DNA of 21,298 nt from an uncultured Opitutaceae bacterium (GTDB taxonomy: Bacteria > Verrucomicrobiota > Verrucomicrobiae > Opitutales > Opitutaceae). Shown here piece by piece: positions 1-8,600 of the stretch. The stretch spans positions 1 through 21,298 of the forward strand of contig CAMLSH010000013.1 in assembly GCA_946482625.1 (NCBI GenBank), in the 5' to 3' direction. Each line of letters begins with the position of its first letter. The stretch's first letter is position 1. A program made the position numbers and the translations under genes. The notes below the pieces were generated by a model. It worked only from the letters and a program-made list of their open reading frames with translations. It ran no database searches and was not told where the DNA came from.

Positions 1-641
1 AGGGGCTGGGCGTCGTCGCCCGCGCCGAAGATCGCGAGGGCGGGCGGAGGCGGGAGGTATTCAAAAAACACTTCGGGCGCTCCGGTGAGAGCGGAAAGCG
101 TGAGAGTGGCGGAGCGTTGAGCGGCGAGGAGGTTGAGGGCGTTTTCGGCGAGCGAATCGGCGAGGGAAGACGCGGAGCGCCAGGAGCGTCCACTTTCGCT
201 GGCGGCGAAGACCGCGCCATCGGGAGGGGGCGGATTTTGGCCGTCGGTGCGAAACACGGTGGCGAGGATGGCGGCTTCGCGTCGGGCCCAGGCTTCCTCG
301 ATGAACGCGAGCGCGGGCGGGAGGCCGGTCACGGGTTCGAGGAGGACGTGGACGACGCCGTGGCAGCCGAGGCCGGCGCCCCAGACGAGATCGTTTTCGC
401 CGGTGGTGTCGTAAACGAGCGTGCGCGCGGTGCCGGTGGCGAGGACTTGGGCGGCGTGGGCGGCGATATCTTCTTCGAGGCAGCCGCCGCTGATCGAGCC
501 GAGGCGGGGACCGGCCGGAGGCAGGAGCAGGCGGGCGCCGGTACGCCGGTAGGAGGAGCCCTCGGCTTTGACGAGCGTCCCCAGCACGGCAGGAGCGGGG
601 ATGGTGCGGAGGGCGGCGGCGATGCGCAGCAATTCTTTCAT
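1..641 (-). CDS. XdhC/CoxI family molybdenum-hydroxylase maturation protein, partial (C-terminus beyond left edge)
   Basis: Reading leftward from the ATG at 641 gives 213 residues with no stop before the edge. The N-terminal XdhC/CoxI domain is clear: LGTLVKAEGSSYRRTGARLL (about residues 19-38), then GSISGGCLEEDI (about 46-57, conserved Cys), then WGAGLGCHGVVHVLLEP (about 85-101, second Cys). After a linker, LAIFGAGDDAQP at the edge is the first strand and glycine-rich loop of the C-terminal Rossmann domain. Family members are usually about 250-380 residues, so roughly half is missing. Known XdhC proteins bind molybdenum cofactor and help insert its sulfurated form into xanthine-dehydrogenase-type enzymes in the cytoplasm. 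It is divergent from the receptor at 898, so it is probably the first gene of a leftward operon; the target enzyme is not in the window. The family call is secure; the client enzyme is unknown. Confidence 0.9.
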   Translation of the reverse strand, partial: MKELLRIAAALRTIPAPAVLGTLVKAEGSSYRRTGARLLLPPAGPRLGSISGGCLEEDIAAHAAQVLATGTARTLVYDTTGENDLVWGAGLGCHGVVHVLLEPVTGLPPALAFIEEAWARREAAILATVFRTDGQNPPPPDGAVFAASESGRSWRSASSLADSLAENALNLLAAQRSATLTLSALTGAPEVFFEYLPPPPALAIFGAGDDAQP

Positions 642-897
642 GCGAGGCGGCGAACGATGACGAGCTGGGCGCCGGGTGCAACGCGCGGGACGACATCGTC
701 TCTCTCGTTCCGACGAGACAGTGCGGACGGGCGTATCGGGATGTTAGTGACGGGAAGACGGGGCGGGGAGCGCGGGCGAAAATGCCAACCGCTCGCTGTT
801 AAATGAGTTGCGGGCGGGCGGGCGGTTCGCGCAAAAACACCGCGCATCTGGCAGGCGCGCGATTCTGCACGAAGGCCGGAGCGGTTTCCCGCCCCTC
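642..897. promoter_or_regulatory. Divergent intergenic region between the XdhC gene and TonB receptor 1
   Basis: These 256 bases separate two divergent genes and must hold both promoters, but no convincing -35/-10 pair is visible. A tandem run of GCGG units lies at 810-825 and carries three GGG runs and a GG. The block GGGGCGGG near 761-768 is complementary to CCCGCCCC at 888-895, just before the receptor start, so the leader could fold over the start codon. In-frame codons extend back to a TTG at 808, but the translated extension is unlike a protein and sits in front of a good signal peptide, so I treat it as non-coding. Confidence 0.35.
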
Positions 898-3729
898 ATG
901 ACGACACATCTGGTTTCCCGTTCCACTCGTGGTTTTGCATGCTCCGCCCTCGCGATGAGCGCGGCATTTTTCGCCGCTGGCGGATTGATGGCGCAGGAAC
1001 CCGTTTTGCATCTTGAGGGTCGTGGCGACGACGATGATGTCGTCACTTTGGAGAAGTTTGTCGTGGCAGGATCGGCAGTGCCGGTGGCGGCCGGGCGCAC
1101 GTTTCAACCGGTCACGCTGCTCGAAGGGGAGGAATTTCTAGCGTTGGGGGCTGCGAACATCGCGGAGGGGATTCGCTCCGTACCGGCCGTCTTTGGTAAT
1201 ATGAACACCGAGGCGCGTGCCAATGGCGGCACCGGTGCGGCGGGCGTGAATCTGCGGGGATTGGGCGGCACGTTGACGTTGCTCGACGGGCATCGGACGG
1301 CGGGCTTCGACGAGATCAACCTCATCCCGATGATCGCTTTTAAAAGGTTGGAGATAGTCAAGGACGGTGCCGGAGCCCGCTATGGTGCGGACGCGCTGAC
1401 GGGTGTTTTTAACATCGGAATGGTTCCTCGTTTCACTGGCGCCGAGGCTCAGGTTTTCTACGGAAACACCACGGAGGAGGACGCAGGAGTGGTGCGAGCC
1501 GGCGTCATCGCTGGAGGGCAACGCGGGAAAACCGATGTGGTGGTGGCGGCGGAGTATTATGGTCGCAACGCGCTGATGGCGCGCGATCGCGAAGTCTCGG
1601 CGGATGCGGATATGCGAAGCCAGGGCGGGCAGAACCGACGGGATAATCTGGTCTCGTCGCTGATCTACGGTGCCCGTCCGGGCGATACGGCGTGGGGATA
1701 CCTGGCGCTCGCGCCCGGGCGCAGCATCGGAACGGTGGCGTCGGACTATGTGCCTTTCGACACGGTCGCGAACACCTCGAACCAGTTTCTCAATACGCGC
1801 CATAACACGGCGTCCATTCCCGAGCAGGAGAACAAGTCGTTCTATGCGCGGATCAATCAGCAGATTTTGCCCGATGGCAGGCTCGATGCGTATGCGCGTC
1901 TGCTTTTCGCGCAGAACAAGTACGAAAGCTTCGTGCTGAACACCGGTATCGGCCTCACGGGGGCAGTCCTCGCAACCAGCCCGCACGCGCCGACGGGCCT
2001 GGCGATCTATCCGGCTCCGGCCTCGACGCTGGCTTACGTTCATCCCGACGCCGCGGGACCGCGCGGGCGTCAGTACGAACGCGACGTCTACGATTTCCAA
2101 TTCGGTCTCAAAGGTAAGCTCGGCGAGAAATGGTCGTGGGACGCGACCTATGTTTACGGGTGGTGGTATCGCGACGATTTCCAGTCGAACTCGATCAATG
2201 TGCCGGCCTTGCGGGCGGCGATCGCGAGCGGCGCGTACAACCCTTTCGCCATGGACTATGCGGCGGGGGTGAACCCCAACAATGCCCGCGCTTACGACAA
2301 TCCGGCGGCCTTGCGGGCGGCGTCCGCTTCGGGGCGCATCGATCACGACTTCGGCATCCGTGGCGGCGACGCGCGTTTCAATGGAGAGCTGGCACGGCTG
2401 CCTGGTGGGGCGTTGGAAATCGCCGGCGGCGGCGACTACTACATCGCGGAGCAAAGTGCGGTGCCCGATGCGGTCATCACGACGGGATCGGCCGTGTATT
2501 CAGGCTTTAATAGCACGCAGTTCAGCGCGTCGGGTTACACGAGCAAAGGAGCCTTTGCCGAACTGGTGGTCCCCGTTTTCGGCGGCGCGATGACGCTGCC
2601 GTTGGCCCGCTCGCTGAGCTTTTCGTTGAACGTGCGTCGCAGTGAAAAGGAGATCCACGGCACGGTCCGCAACGCGACGAATGCAATCACGGTCCGGGAG
2701 CGGACGTTCAAGGAGACGACGCCGAAGTTCGGCGTGTTATATCAGCCGGTGCGCGACCTTCGCGTGCGGGCGACGTATGCGGAAGGTTTTCGTACGCCGG
2801 GCTTATCGTTTCTTTTCGCTGCTCCGAGCACGTTCACGACCGCGTTGGGCGACCCGCTGGGTTTTCCCATCGCCAATGTCACGCCAGTCACGGGACGCGG
2901 GAACCCTGATCTCGAACCTGAGCGATCCAAGACGTGGAATACCGGAGTGGTTTTCACGCCGCAGGCGGTGCCGGGCCTGCAATTGGAAATCGATTACTAC
3001 ACGAGCCGGATCGAAGGGCTGATCGCCGACGGCGCGCAGCTGATCCTCAACATGAACGCCGCGGCGCAAGGTCCCGGCTTCGTGCCGGGAAATGCGGCGA
3101 CGATCAACCCGAACGCCACGTTTGCAGATCGAATTACCCGCAATGCGGGCGGCTCGGTTATCGGAGTATCGTCGACGCCGATGAACGTGGCTTCGCGCGA
3201 AGCGACCGGACTCGACTACGCGATCACTTATGCCTGGCCGAATCTAGCGGGAGCGCGCTGGGTCTCCCGGTTGGGAGCGAACACGACCTTGTCGTGGGAT
3301 TTGGTGTCGGAAGAAGGTTCGCCGGCTCGCAGTTGGCTCGGGCGATTCGTGGATGTGGGGGTTAACTCGATTTCCCCGGGAAGCATTCCGCGGCACCGCG
3401 GATTCCTTTCTCAGAGCTGGGAAAAAGGGGCGTGGGCGGCATTTGCGCGCGTGAATCACGTGAGCCATTTGGAAGACGACACGACGCGCACGTATCTCCG
3501 GACCTTCCGCTACATCAGCAGCTGGACGACGCTGGATGGGAATGTTGAATACCGCTTCAAAGCGGACGCGGCGGCTTGGCTCTCGAAGGTGAAGATCCGT
3601 GTGGGTGTCACGAATCTGCTCGATGAAGAGGCGCCGTTTGCTGCGGGAGCTTTCAACGACGGTCACGACATGACCACGCATAGCAACCGCGGCCGGTTTG
3701 TGTACGCGCAGGTGACGAAGGCGTTTTGA
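898..3729 (+). CDS. TonB-dependent outer-membrane receptor (no SusD partner)
   Basis: This 943-residue protein is predicted to be an outer-membrane beta-barrel that takes up a ligand using energy from TonB/ExbBD. The ATG at 898 is chosen because a signal peptide follows directly (basic start, then SALAMSAAFFAAGGLMA, cleavage near residue 32); a longer TTG start at 808 only adds a protein-unlike leader. The putative TonB box VVTLEKFVVAG lies at about residues 48-58. The plug domain follows, with VNLRGLGGTLTLLDGHRT and the stretch DGAGARYGADALTGVFNI typical of plug ends. The barrel includes the conserved RVRATYAEGFRTPG segment and NPDLEPERSKTWNTGV, and ends in aromatic phenylalanine (VYAQVTKAF), as barrel proteins do. 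No carboxypeptidase-like or STN domain is present. No SusD-like gene is adjacent. The ligand cannot be told: neighbours are an XdhC gene and an EVE gene, neither of them a substrate clue. Confidence 0.93.
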   Translation: MTTHLVSRSTRGFACSALAMSAAFFAAGGLMAQEPVLHLEGRGDDDDVVTLEKFVVAGSAVPVAAGRTFQPVTLLEGEEFLALGAANIAEGIRSVPAVFGNMNTEARANGGTGAAGVNLRGLGGTLTLLDGHRTAGFDEINLIPMIAFKRLEIVKDGAGARYGADALTGVFNIGMVPRFTGAEAQVFYGNTTEEDAGVVRAGVIAGGQRGKTDVVVAAEYYGRNALMARDREVSADADMRSQGGQNRRDNLVSSLIYGARPGDTAWGYLALAPGRSIGTVASDYVPFDTVANTSNQFLNTRHNTASIPEQENKSFYARINQQILPDGRLDAYARLLFAQNKYESFVLNTGIGLTGAVLATSPHAPTGLAIYPAPASTLAYVHPDAAGPRGRQYERDVYDFQFGLKGKLGEKWSWDATYVYGWWYRDDFQSNSINVPALRAAIASGAYNPFAMDYAAGVNPNNARAYDNPAALRAASASGRIDHDFGIRGGDARFNGELARLPGGALEIAGGGDYYIAEQSAVPDAVITTGSAVYSGFNSTQFSASGYTSKGAFAELVVPVFGGAMTLPLARSLSFSLNVRRSEKEIHGTVRNATNAITVRERTFKETTPKFGVLYQPVRDLRVRATYAEGFRTPGLSFLFAAPSTFTTALGDPLGFPIANVTPVTGRGNPDLEPERSKTWNTGVVFTPQAVPGLQLEIDYYTSRIEGLIADGAQLILNMNAAAQGPGFVPGNAATINPNATFADRITRNAGGSVIGVSSTPMNVASREATGLDYAITYAWPNLAGARWVSRLGANTTLSWDLVSEEGSPARSWLGRFVDVGVNSISPGSIPRHRGFLSQSWEKGAWAAFARVNHVSHLEDDTTRTYLRTFRYISSWTTLDGNVEYRFKADAAAWLSKVKIRVGVTNLLDEEAPFAAGAFNDGHDMTTHSNRGRFVYAQVTKAF

Positions 3730-3733
3730 CGAG

Positions 3734-3796
3734 GCGCGGGCCGGGCAGCTCGTGGACACGGCGTACAAGGGACATGCGCCGTGGGCGGGCCCGCGC
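3734..3796. terminator. Nested stem-loop between convergent genes, candidate bidirectional terminator
   Basis: GCGCGGGCC at 3734-3742 pairs perfectly with GGCCCGCGC at 3788-3796. Inside it CACGGCG (3757-3763) pairs with CGCCGTG (3777-3783). The element fills almost the whole gap between the stop of the receptor and the stop of the leftward EVE gene. There is no T-tract on either side, so a classic intrinsic terminator is not shown; the position argues for transcript ends or a barrier to read-through. Confidence 0.45.
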
Positions 3797-4207
3797 TCAG
3801 CCGCCGAGTTTCACGATGCGGGCGAACTCCGCTTTCTTGAGCGGCATGACCGACAGGCGGCTTTGGCGGAGGAGGCCGATGTCTTTGAGGGTGGGTTCGC
3901 CTTTGATCTGCTCCAAGGTGACGGGGTTTTTCAGGGCTTTGCCGGCTTTGAGTTCGACGGCGACCCAGCCCTCCTCGTCGGCGGTTTTGTCAGGGAAGGC
4001 GGCTTTTGTCACCTCGGCCACGCCGACGACCGCTTTGGTGGTCACACTCTCGTAGAAGAGCACGGCGTCGCCGGGTTGCATGGCTTTGAGGAAATTGCGG
4101 GCTTGGAAATTGCGCACGCCCTCCCAGTTGGTGCGACCGTCGCGGACGAAATTGGTCCACGCGTATGCTTCGGGTTCCTGCTTCACGAGCCAGTATTGGG
4201 TTGTCAT
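3797..4207 (-). CDS. EVE domain-containing protein (THYN1-like)
   Basis: This is a 136-residue single-domain protein. The hallmark EVE start YWLVKQEPEAYAW is at residues 5-17, NWEGVRNFQARNFLKAMQPGD at about 27-47 and VLFYES at 49-54, followed by VVGVAEVTKAAFPD and the C-terminal DIGLLRQSRLSVMPL. Length fits the stand-alone EVE family (about 130-160). EVE domains belong to the PUA-like fold and are thought to recognise modified bases in DNA or RNA; the bacterial stand-alone type has no settled function. The ATG at 4207 is chosen because the domain begins at once; an upstream in-frame ATG at 4240 would overlap the divergent small gene and adds non-conserved residues. It converges on TonB receptor 1 and is divergent, by 31 bases, from the gene at 4239. 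Confidence 0.92.
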   Translation of the reverse strand: MTTQYWLVKQEPEAYAWTNFVRDGRTNWEGVRNFQARNFLKAMQPGDAVLFYESVTTKAVVGVAEVTKAAFPDKTADEEGWVAVELKAGKALKNPVTLEQIKGEPTLKDIGLLRQSRLSVMPLKKAEFARIVKLGG

Positions 4208-4238
4208 GCGGAGAGCGGCTTTGTGCAGTGCATTCAAC

Positions 4239-4358
4239 ATGGACGACACAACCGCTGAAAAGGCTAAAGCCCGGCGTGCGATCAGGATTTTATACGCCGC
4301 GATGGGTGTGGGCGTTGTTCTGCCGCTGGTGCTCTTCTATATTTTTCACCGCACCTGA
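4239..4358 (+). CDS. Small single-span membrane protein (39 aa), unknown function
   Basis: The ATG at 4239 opens a 39-residue frame: a charged N-terminus (MDDTTAEKAKARRAIR) followed by one hydrophobic span of about 18 residues (ILYAAMGVGVVLPLVLFYIF) and a short basic tail HRT. The positive residues just before the span favour an N-in orientation. Its TGA overlaps the ribosome binding site of the PIN/TRAM gene, which starts nine bases later, so the two are probably co-transcribed and translationally coupled. I do not recognise a family. Its short promoter space (31 bases from the EVE start) means its promoter may lie within the EVE coding region. It could be chance, but the composition and tight coupling make it credible. 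Confidence 0.6.
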   Translation: MDDTTAEKAKARRAIRILYAAMGVGVVLPLVLFYIFHRT

Positions 4359-4362
4359 GGAA
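4357..4362 (+). promoter_or_regulatory. Shine-Dalgarno for the PIN/TRAM gene, overlapping the upstream stop codon
   Basis: GAGGAA sits five bases before the ATG at 4368 and its first bases are part of the TGA that ends the 39-residue gene. It is one of the few strong ribosome binding sites in this window and fixes the start of the PIN/TRAM gene. Confidence 0.7.
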
Positions 4363-4367
4363 TCCGT

Positions 4368-5378
4368 ATGAACCGCACGCTGCTCCCGATCCGTCTCATT
4401 TTCATTCTGCTATGCACAGCGGCGGGGTGGCTCGTGTGTTACACGGTCGAGGATTGGGACCAGCATCGGAAGCTGGCGGCGTTCATCGGCGGATCGATCG
4501 GCGTGCTGGCGGTGCTCACGGATGTGCTGCTGAAGGGTTTTTCGCTGCGCGGGCTGTCGGCTATCACCTTCGGCTTGGGCGTGGGGACGTTGATCTCGTA
4601 CCTCGTGGGCACGTCTCCGCTGTTCGTGGGGGCCGATCCGCAGTACATGTACCTGACGCAGCTGTCGTTGTTTCTCGTGGCGACCTATCTGTGCGCGGTG
4701 ATCGCGCTGCGCGGCAAAGATGAATTCAACTTGGTGATACCGTACGTGCGTTTCGTGCCGCATGAGGTGGACACTCCGCTGGTCGTGGTGGACACGAGCG
4801 CCTTGATCGACGGGCGCATCGCGAAGATCTGCGAGGCCGGGTTCCTGAGCGCCGCGTTGGTGATCCCGCGATTCGTGCTGGATGAGTTGAACGTCGTGGC
4901 GGACTCGTCGGATTCGGTGAGGCAGGCGCGTGGGCGCCGCGGGCTGGAAGTGCTCGGAGAGCTACGGAAGATCAAAAACATCGATATTCGCATCCCGGAG
5001 AGCGACGTGACCAAGAAGCAGGATGTAGACGCGAAACTCGTGTTTCTGGCGCAGTCGATGAACGCGAAACTGCTCACGACCGATTTTAACCTGGCGAAGA
5101 TGGCGGAGTTTCACGGGGTGCACTGGCTAAACCTCAACTCGCTGGCGCGCTCGCTGCGGCCGGAGCTGGTGCTCGGCGAGCACCTCGAAGTGGAGCTGGT
5201 GAAAGCCGGCAAGGAAGAGGGCCAGGCGGTGGGTTATCTCGAAGACGGCTCGATGGTCGTGGTGCAGGGCGGACGCAGCTATGTTGGCCAGCGCGTGACC
5301 GTGGAAATCGCCAGCGTGCTGCCCTCTGCGGGCGGCAAAATGGTGTTCGCGCGCATGTCGGCCGAGCGGGCCGGGTAG
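4368..5378 (+). CDS. PIN and TRAM domain membrane protein (YacL-like putative ribonuclease)
   Basis: The 336-residue protein has four hydrophobic segments near residues 7-25, 36-55, 63-80 and 95-114, then a cytoplasmic PIN nuclease domain from about 135. The acidic metal-binding set of PIN nucleases is visible: D142 in VVVDTSALIDGRI, E173 in LDELNVVAD, D219 and/or D221 in QDVDAKLV, and D239 in LLTTDFNL. A C-terminal TRAM domain (about 265-330, with VGYLEDGSMVVVQGG and GQRVTVEIASVL) should bind RNA. The order and length match the Bacillus YacL family, found mostly in Gram-positive bacteria, cyanobacteria and Verrucomicrobia; the target RNA is not known. The start is supported by the GAGGAA site. 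It is the second gene after the small membrane protein, and no toxin-antitoxin arrangement is seen: the protein is membrane-anchored and TRAM-fused, unlike VapC. Confidence 0.93.
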   Translation: MNRTLLPIRLIFILLCTAAGWLVCYTVEDWDQHRKLAAFIGGSIGVLAVLTDVLLKGFSLRGLSAITFGLGVGTLISYLVGTSPLFVGADPQYMYLTQLSLFLVATYLCAVIALRGKDEFNLVIPYVRFVPHEVDTPLVVVDTSALIDGRIAKICEAGFLSAALVIPRFVLDELNVVADSSDSVRQARGRRGLEVLGELRKIKNIDIRIPESDVTKKQDVDAKLVFLAQSMNAKLLTTDFNLAKMAEFHGVHWLNLNSLARSLRPELVLGEHLEVELVKAGKEEGQAVGYLEDGSMVVVQGGRSYVGQRVTVEIASVLPSAGGKMVFARMSAERAG

Positions 5379-5627
5379 GGCGGCAAACCTCGAGCGGCGC
5401 ATGTCGTGATAATCGTTTCCGTGCGTACGAGTACGTGCCTCCGTTCAAGACCTCCCGGATAAAGGTATCCGGCGAATGGGGTGGGACTTGGGGTCCGCGC
5501 CGGCGGGATTGAACTTGGCAGGGCAGGGGGCGTTGCCCTTGATAAGCCATTCGTGAAACACGGTGCCCACTTCCGTCGGAGAAGTTTGAGGACCCCCACC
5601 CGTGCGGAATATGCGCAGGTTACTTTT
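5379..5627 (+). promoter_or_regulatory. Structured leader/intergenic region before the hybrid kinase
   Basis: This 249-base stretch holds a perfect hairpin, CCGGATA at 5455-5461 and TATCCGG at 5466-5472 with a four-base AAGG loop, and a second stem AGGGCA (5520-5525) with TGCCCT (5534-5539). A weak four-pair GGAC/GTCC stem lies between them at 5484-5496. No T-tract follows, so these are poor terminators for the PIN/TRAM gene; they may instead be part of the kinase mRNA leader. No riboswitch class is recognised. The kinase reading frame is open back to a GTG at 5481, but that extension (many Gly/Arg) does not look like protein. Confidence 0.35.
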
Positions 5628-8600
5628 GTGTATCCGGATCTTGGGCTCAAAGAGCGGATCGTGGCCGTGCTGCTGGTCGTGCTCACACTTGGCAGCCTCG
5701 CGTGTTTTGGCGCCACTCCGTATCAGCCGGTCATCGGCGATGCCATGCTGGAGCCTTGGCGCTGGCGCACCTTTTCGGAGCTGAGCGGACGGAACGCTCA
5801 ATGCATGGCCGAGGGGGCGGATGGCACGCTGTGGTTCGGCACTGCCGAAGGTATCTGGAGTTTTAACGGCATCGACTGGAGCTATCACGCGAACGACAAG
5901 GTGGGCGGCGGCAGCGTGACGACGCTTTGCGTCGGACCCGACGGGATTTTGTACGCGGGCGGGCGGTGGGGGATCAGCCGGTTCGGCGACGGCCAATGGA
6001 CCCGTCTTTTTCCCGTCTCGCGAAAACGGTTTGGAGAGCTCAGGAAGCTTGCGATTGCCCCCGATGGCGCGCTCTGGGCCGCGACCTCATGGGGCGCCGT
6101 GCGTTTTTCTGGCGGGAAGTGGACGCTCTATACAGGGCCAGAAACTGCGGCGGAGTTGCGGGCGAACAACAGCCACCCGACGCTGGAGATCGCGCTGTTA
6201 CCCGATGCCATCCTGAACCGGTCTCGTAGCGGTTCCCTTTCAAAGCGGCGCTCAGATCTCGCCGAAGTGAGTGTCGATCCGCGAGGCCGGGTCTGGCTCG
6301 GAACGGAGGGCGGCGAAATATTGCGCTTCGATCCGCCTGCGTCGGGCGACGTTTCCGCGACCGTGCCGGATGCGTCGGATACGGCCCGCAGATGGGAGAT
6401 CTACAATGAACTCGACGGTCTGGTGTGCGGACGGATGCCGTCCATTTTGCCGCTTCACGATGGCTCGGTGTGGGTGGGTTACGGACTTCTCTCGGGGCAT
6501 ATCAGCGTTTTCGACGGGAAAACGTGGAAGACCACCTCGCTCACCGACGCGGGCCTGCCCGGCGACGTCGGGAATCTGCTCGAGACGCGTGACGGCACGC
6601 TCTGGGTTTCGGGGCGGTATGTGGTCTGCGCTCATCGCAACGGGCAATGGCGCTCCTACGAGAAGCCCGAGGTGCCGATCCCGACGACGCGCAACTTTCT
6701 CCTACAATCGGCCGATGGCGCGTTGTGGATTGGCGGACCGGATACGGAGTTGTTGCGCGTGGATTTCCAGACGTCGCGCTGGCTCACCTTGCGCGATCTC
6801 AACTTCCAATGGGAAAGCGCGGGGGGCGCGCAGTGGTTCCTGCACCGGAGCGGGCGCGTCGTCGTCCACGAGGCCGGAGAGTGGACCAGTTACGGAGCCG
6901 AGGACGGCCTGATCGATACGCCTATCGCGCTGCTTGGGACCGCGGGCGGCGATGTCTGGCTCGCCGGAAGCCACGGACAGACGGCGGCGACCGCGCGTTA
7001 TAGCGGTGGAAAATGGACCCGGTTTATTCACGACGATTTTTCCTGGGGTATTGAGTGGCGGGGCGTGCTGGAGGCGGCGGACGGTTCGCTCTGGTTTAGT
7101 GCCGCGGTGGATACGTCGGGGCCGGCGCGCCACCGGGCCGGGCTCCTGCAGTTTCGCGGCGAGAAGTGGATTCATCACCACCAGCCCGGCCGGGCGCAGC
7201 CGGGGTTCGACGACTCCAACCTCGCGTCGCTGCTTCCGGTCACGCAGCGCCCGGAGCCGATCGGGAAATTTCTTTGCCTGGGAGAATCGCGCGATGGGAA
7301 GATCTGGGCAGGTCGCAACATCCTGATAGCGGGTGACGGCCAGACCTGGCAGGTTTCCTCCCCGCCGCCGCCCATCCGGCTGGGGATCATCGAAACGATT
7401 TTCACCTCGCGGGAACGTGAGATGTGGATCGGCACGCGACAGTTCGGGGCGCTGCATTACGACGGGCGGGAGTGGAAGGGCTTTCAAGGCAAGGACAGCC
7501 TCGTGGCCAACACCGTTCGCAGCATCGTGCAGACGGAGGATGGCTCGATCTGGGCGTCCACCGACCGGGGCGTGAGTCGTTTCGACGGCGAGACCTGGAC
7601 GGCGGATCTCCTGCCTTCGCAACTGAGCATTCCCCATGAGGGAGGCAGCCTGAAAGCGGCGCGCTCAGGCAGCCTGTGGATCAATCGCTTCGCCCCCGAC
7701 TGGATGCGTCGGGGCTGGTCGAAAGCCCCGCCTCTGGATCTGGCCACGTGTGAATTTTGGACCGTCTGCCACCGGTTTTCAGGGAACCCGCCCGAGACGA
7801 CGATCACCGCTGGCGCGCCGGAAGTGGCGCAGCCGGGGAACTTATCCGTCCTGTGGAACGGCACTGCCTCTTGGCGCAGTCCGGACGAGGCGCGCCTGCA
7901 GTATTCATTTCGTCTGGACGACGGACCGTGGTCGGCGTTCACGTCCGAACGCGGGCACGCCTTTTTCACCCTGCCCAGCGGGGCGCACCGGTTCGAAGTG
8001 CGAGCGCGGGATCGGGATTTCAACGTAGACCCCACTCCTGCTGTGCTGGAGTTTGTCGTGCTGCCGCCCGTCTGGCGGCAGGGGTGGTTCATCGGACTGA
8101 TGGCGCTGCTGGCCGGTCTGGTTTTGACCCAGAGCATACGGGTGTTTCTTGAGCGCGGCCGGTTGCGCAGGGCGAATCGGGAACTCGGGGCCGAGATCGG
8201 TGTGCGCGAAAAGACGGAGGCAGCGCTGCGGGTGAGCGAAACCACTCTCAAGGAGGCGCAGCAGCTGGCGCACATCGGCAGCTGGCATCTCGATCTGACC
8301 ACCCGCCGCCTGGAGTGGTCCGAGGAGGCCTATCGCATCTTCGAGCGCGATCCTTCCCGTTTCGTGCCGACCTACGAGGCGTTTCTGGCGGCCGTCCATC
8401 CGGACGATCGCTTTCGGGTTGATAGCCTTTTCCAGGCATCCGTGCAGAGTGGGGATCAGTACGACATCGAGCACCGGCTGCTCTTCGACGGCGGGCGGAT
8501 CAAGTACGTTCACGAGCGGTGCTTGACGATCTATGGGCAAGACAAGCGGGCGGTGCGGTCCCACGGAACCGTGCAGGACATCACCGAACGAAAACTGACG

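Noticed and set aside
61..806. Open frames on both strands over the XdhC gene (61-696 minus in another frame, 117-806 plus)
   Set aside because: Arg/Pro- or Gly-rich products without domains; the minus-strand frame from 641 carries the XdhC motifs.
1138..2454. Long minus-strand frame opposite TonB receptor 1
   Set aside because: The translation is Arg-rich without domains and the plus strand encodes an intact receptor.
4368..5378. VapC-type toxin-antitoxin module (PIN domain after a small gene)
   Set aside because: The PIN domain is fused to four membrane spans and a TRAM domain, and the small gene is a membrane protein without an antitoxin DNA-binding motif.
5455..5540. Cyclic-di-GMP riboswitch
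   Set aside because: The consensus loops of the known classes are absent; only simple stems can be shown.
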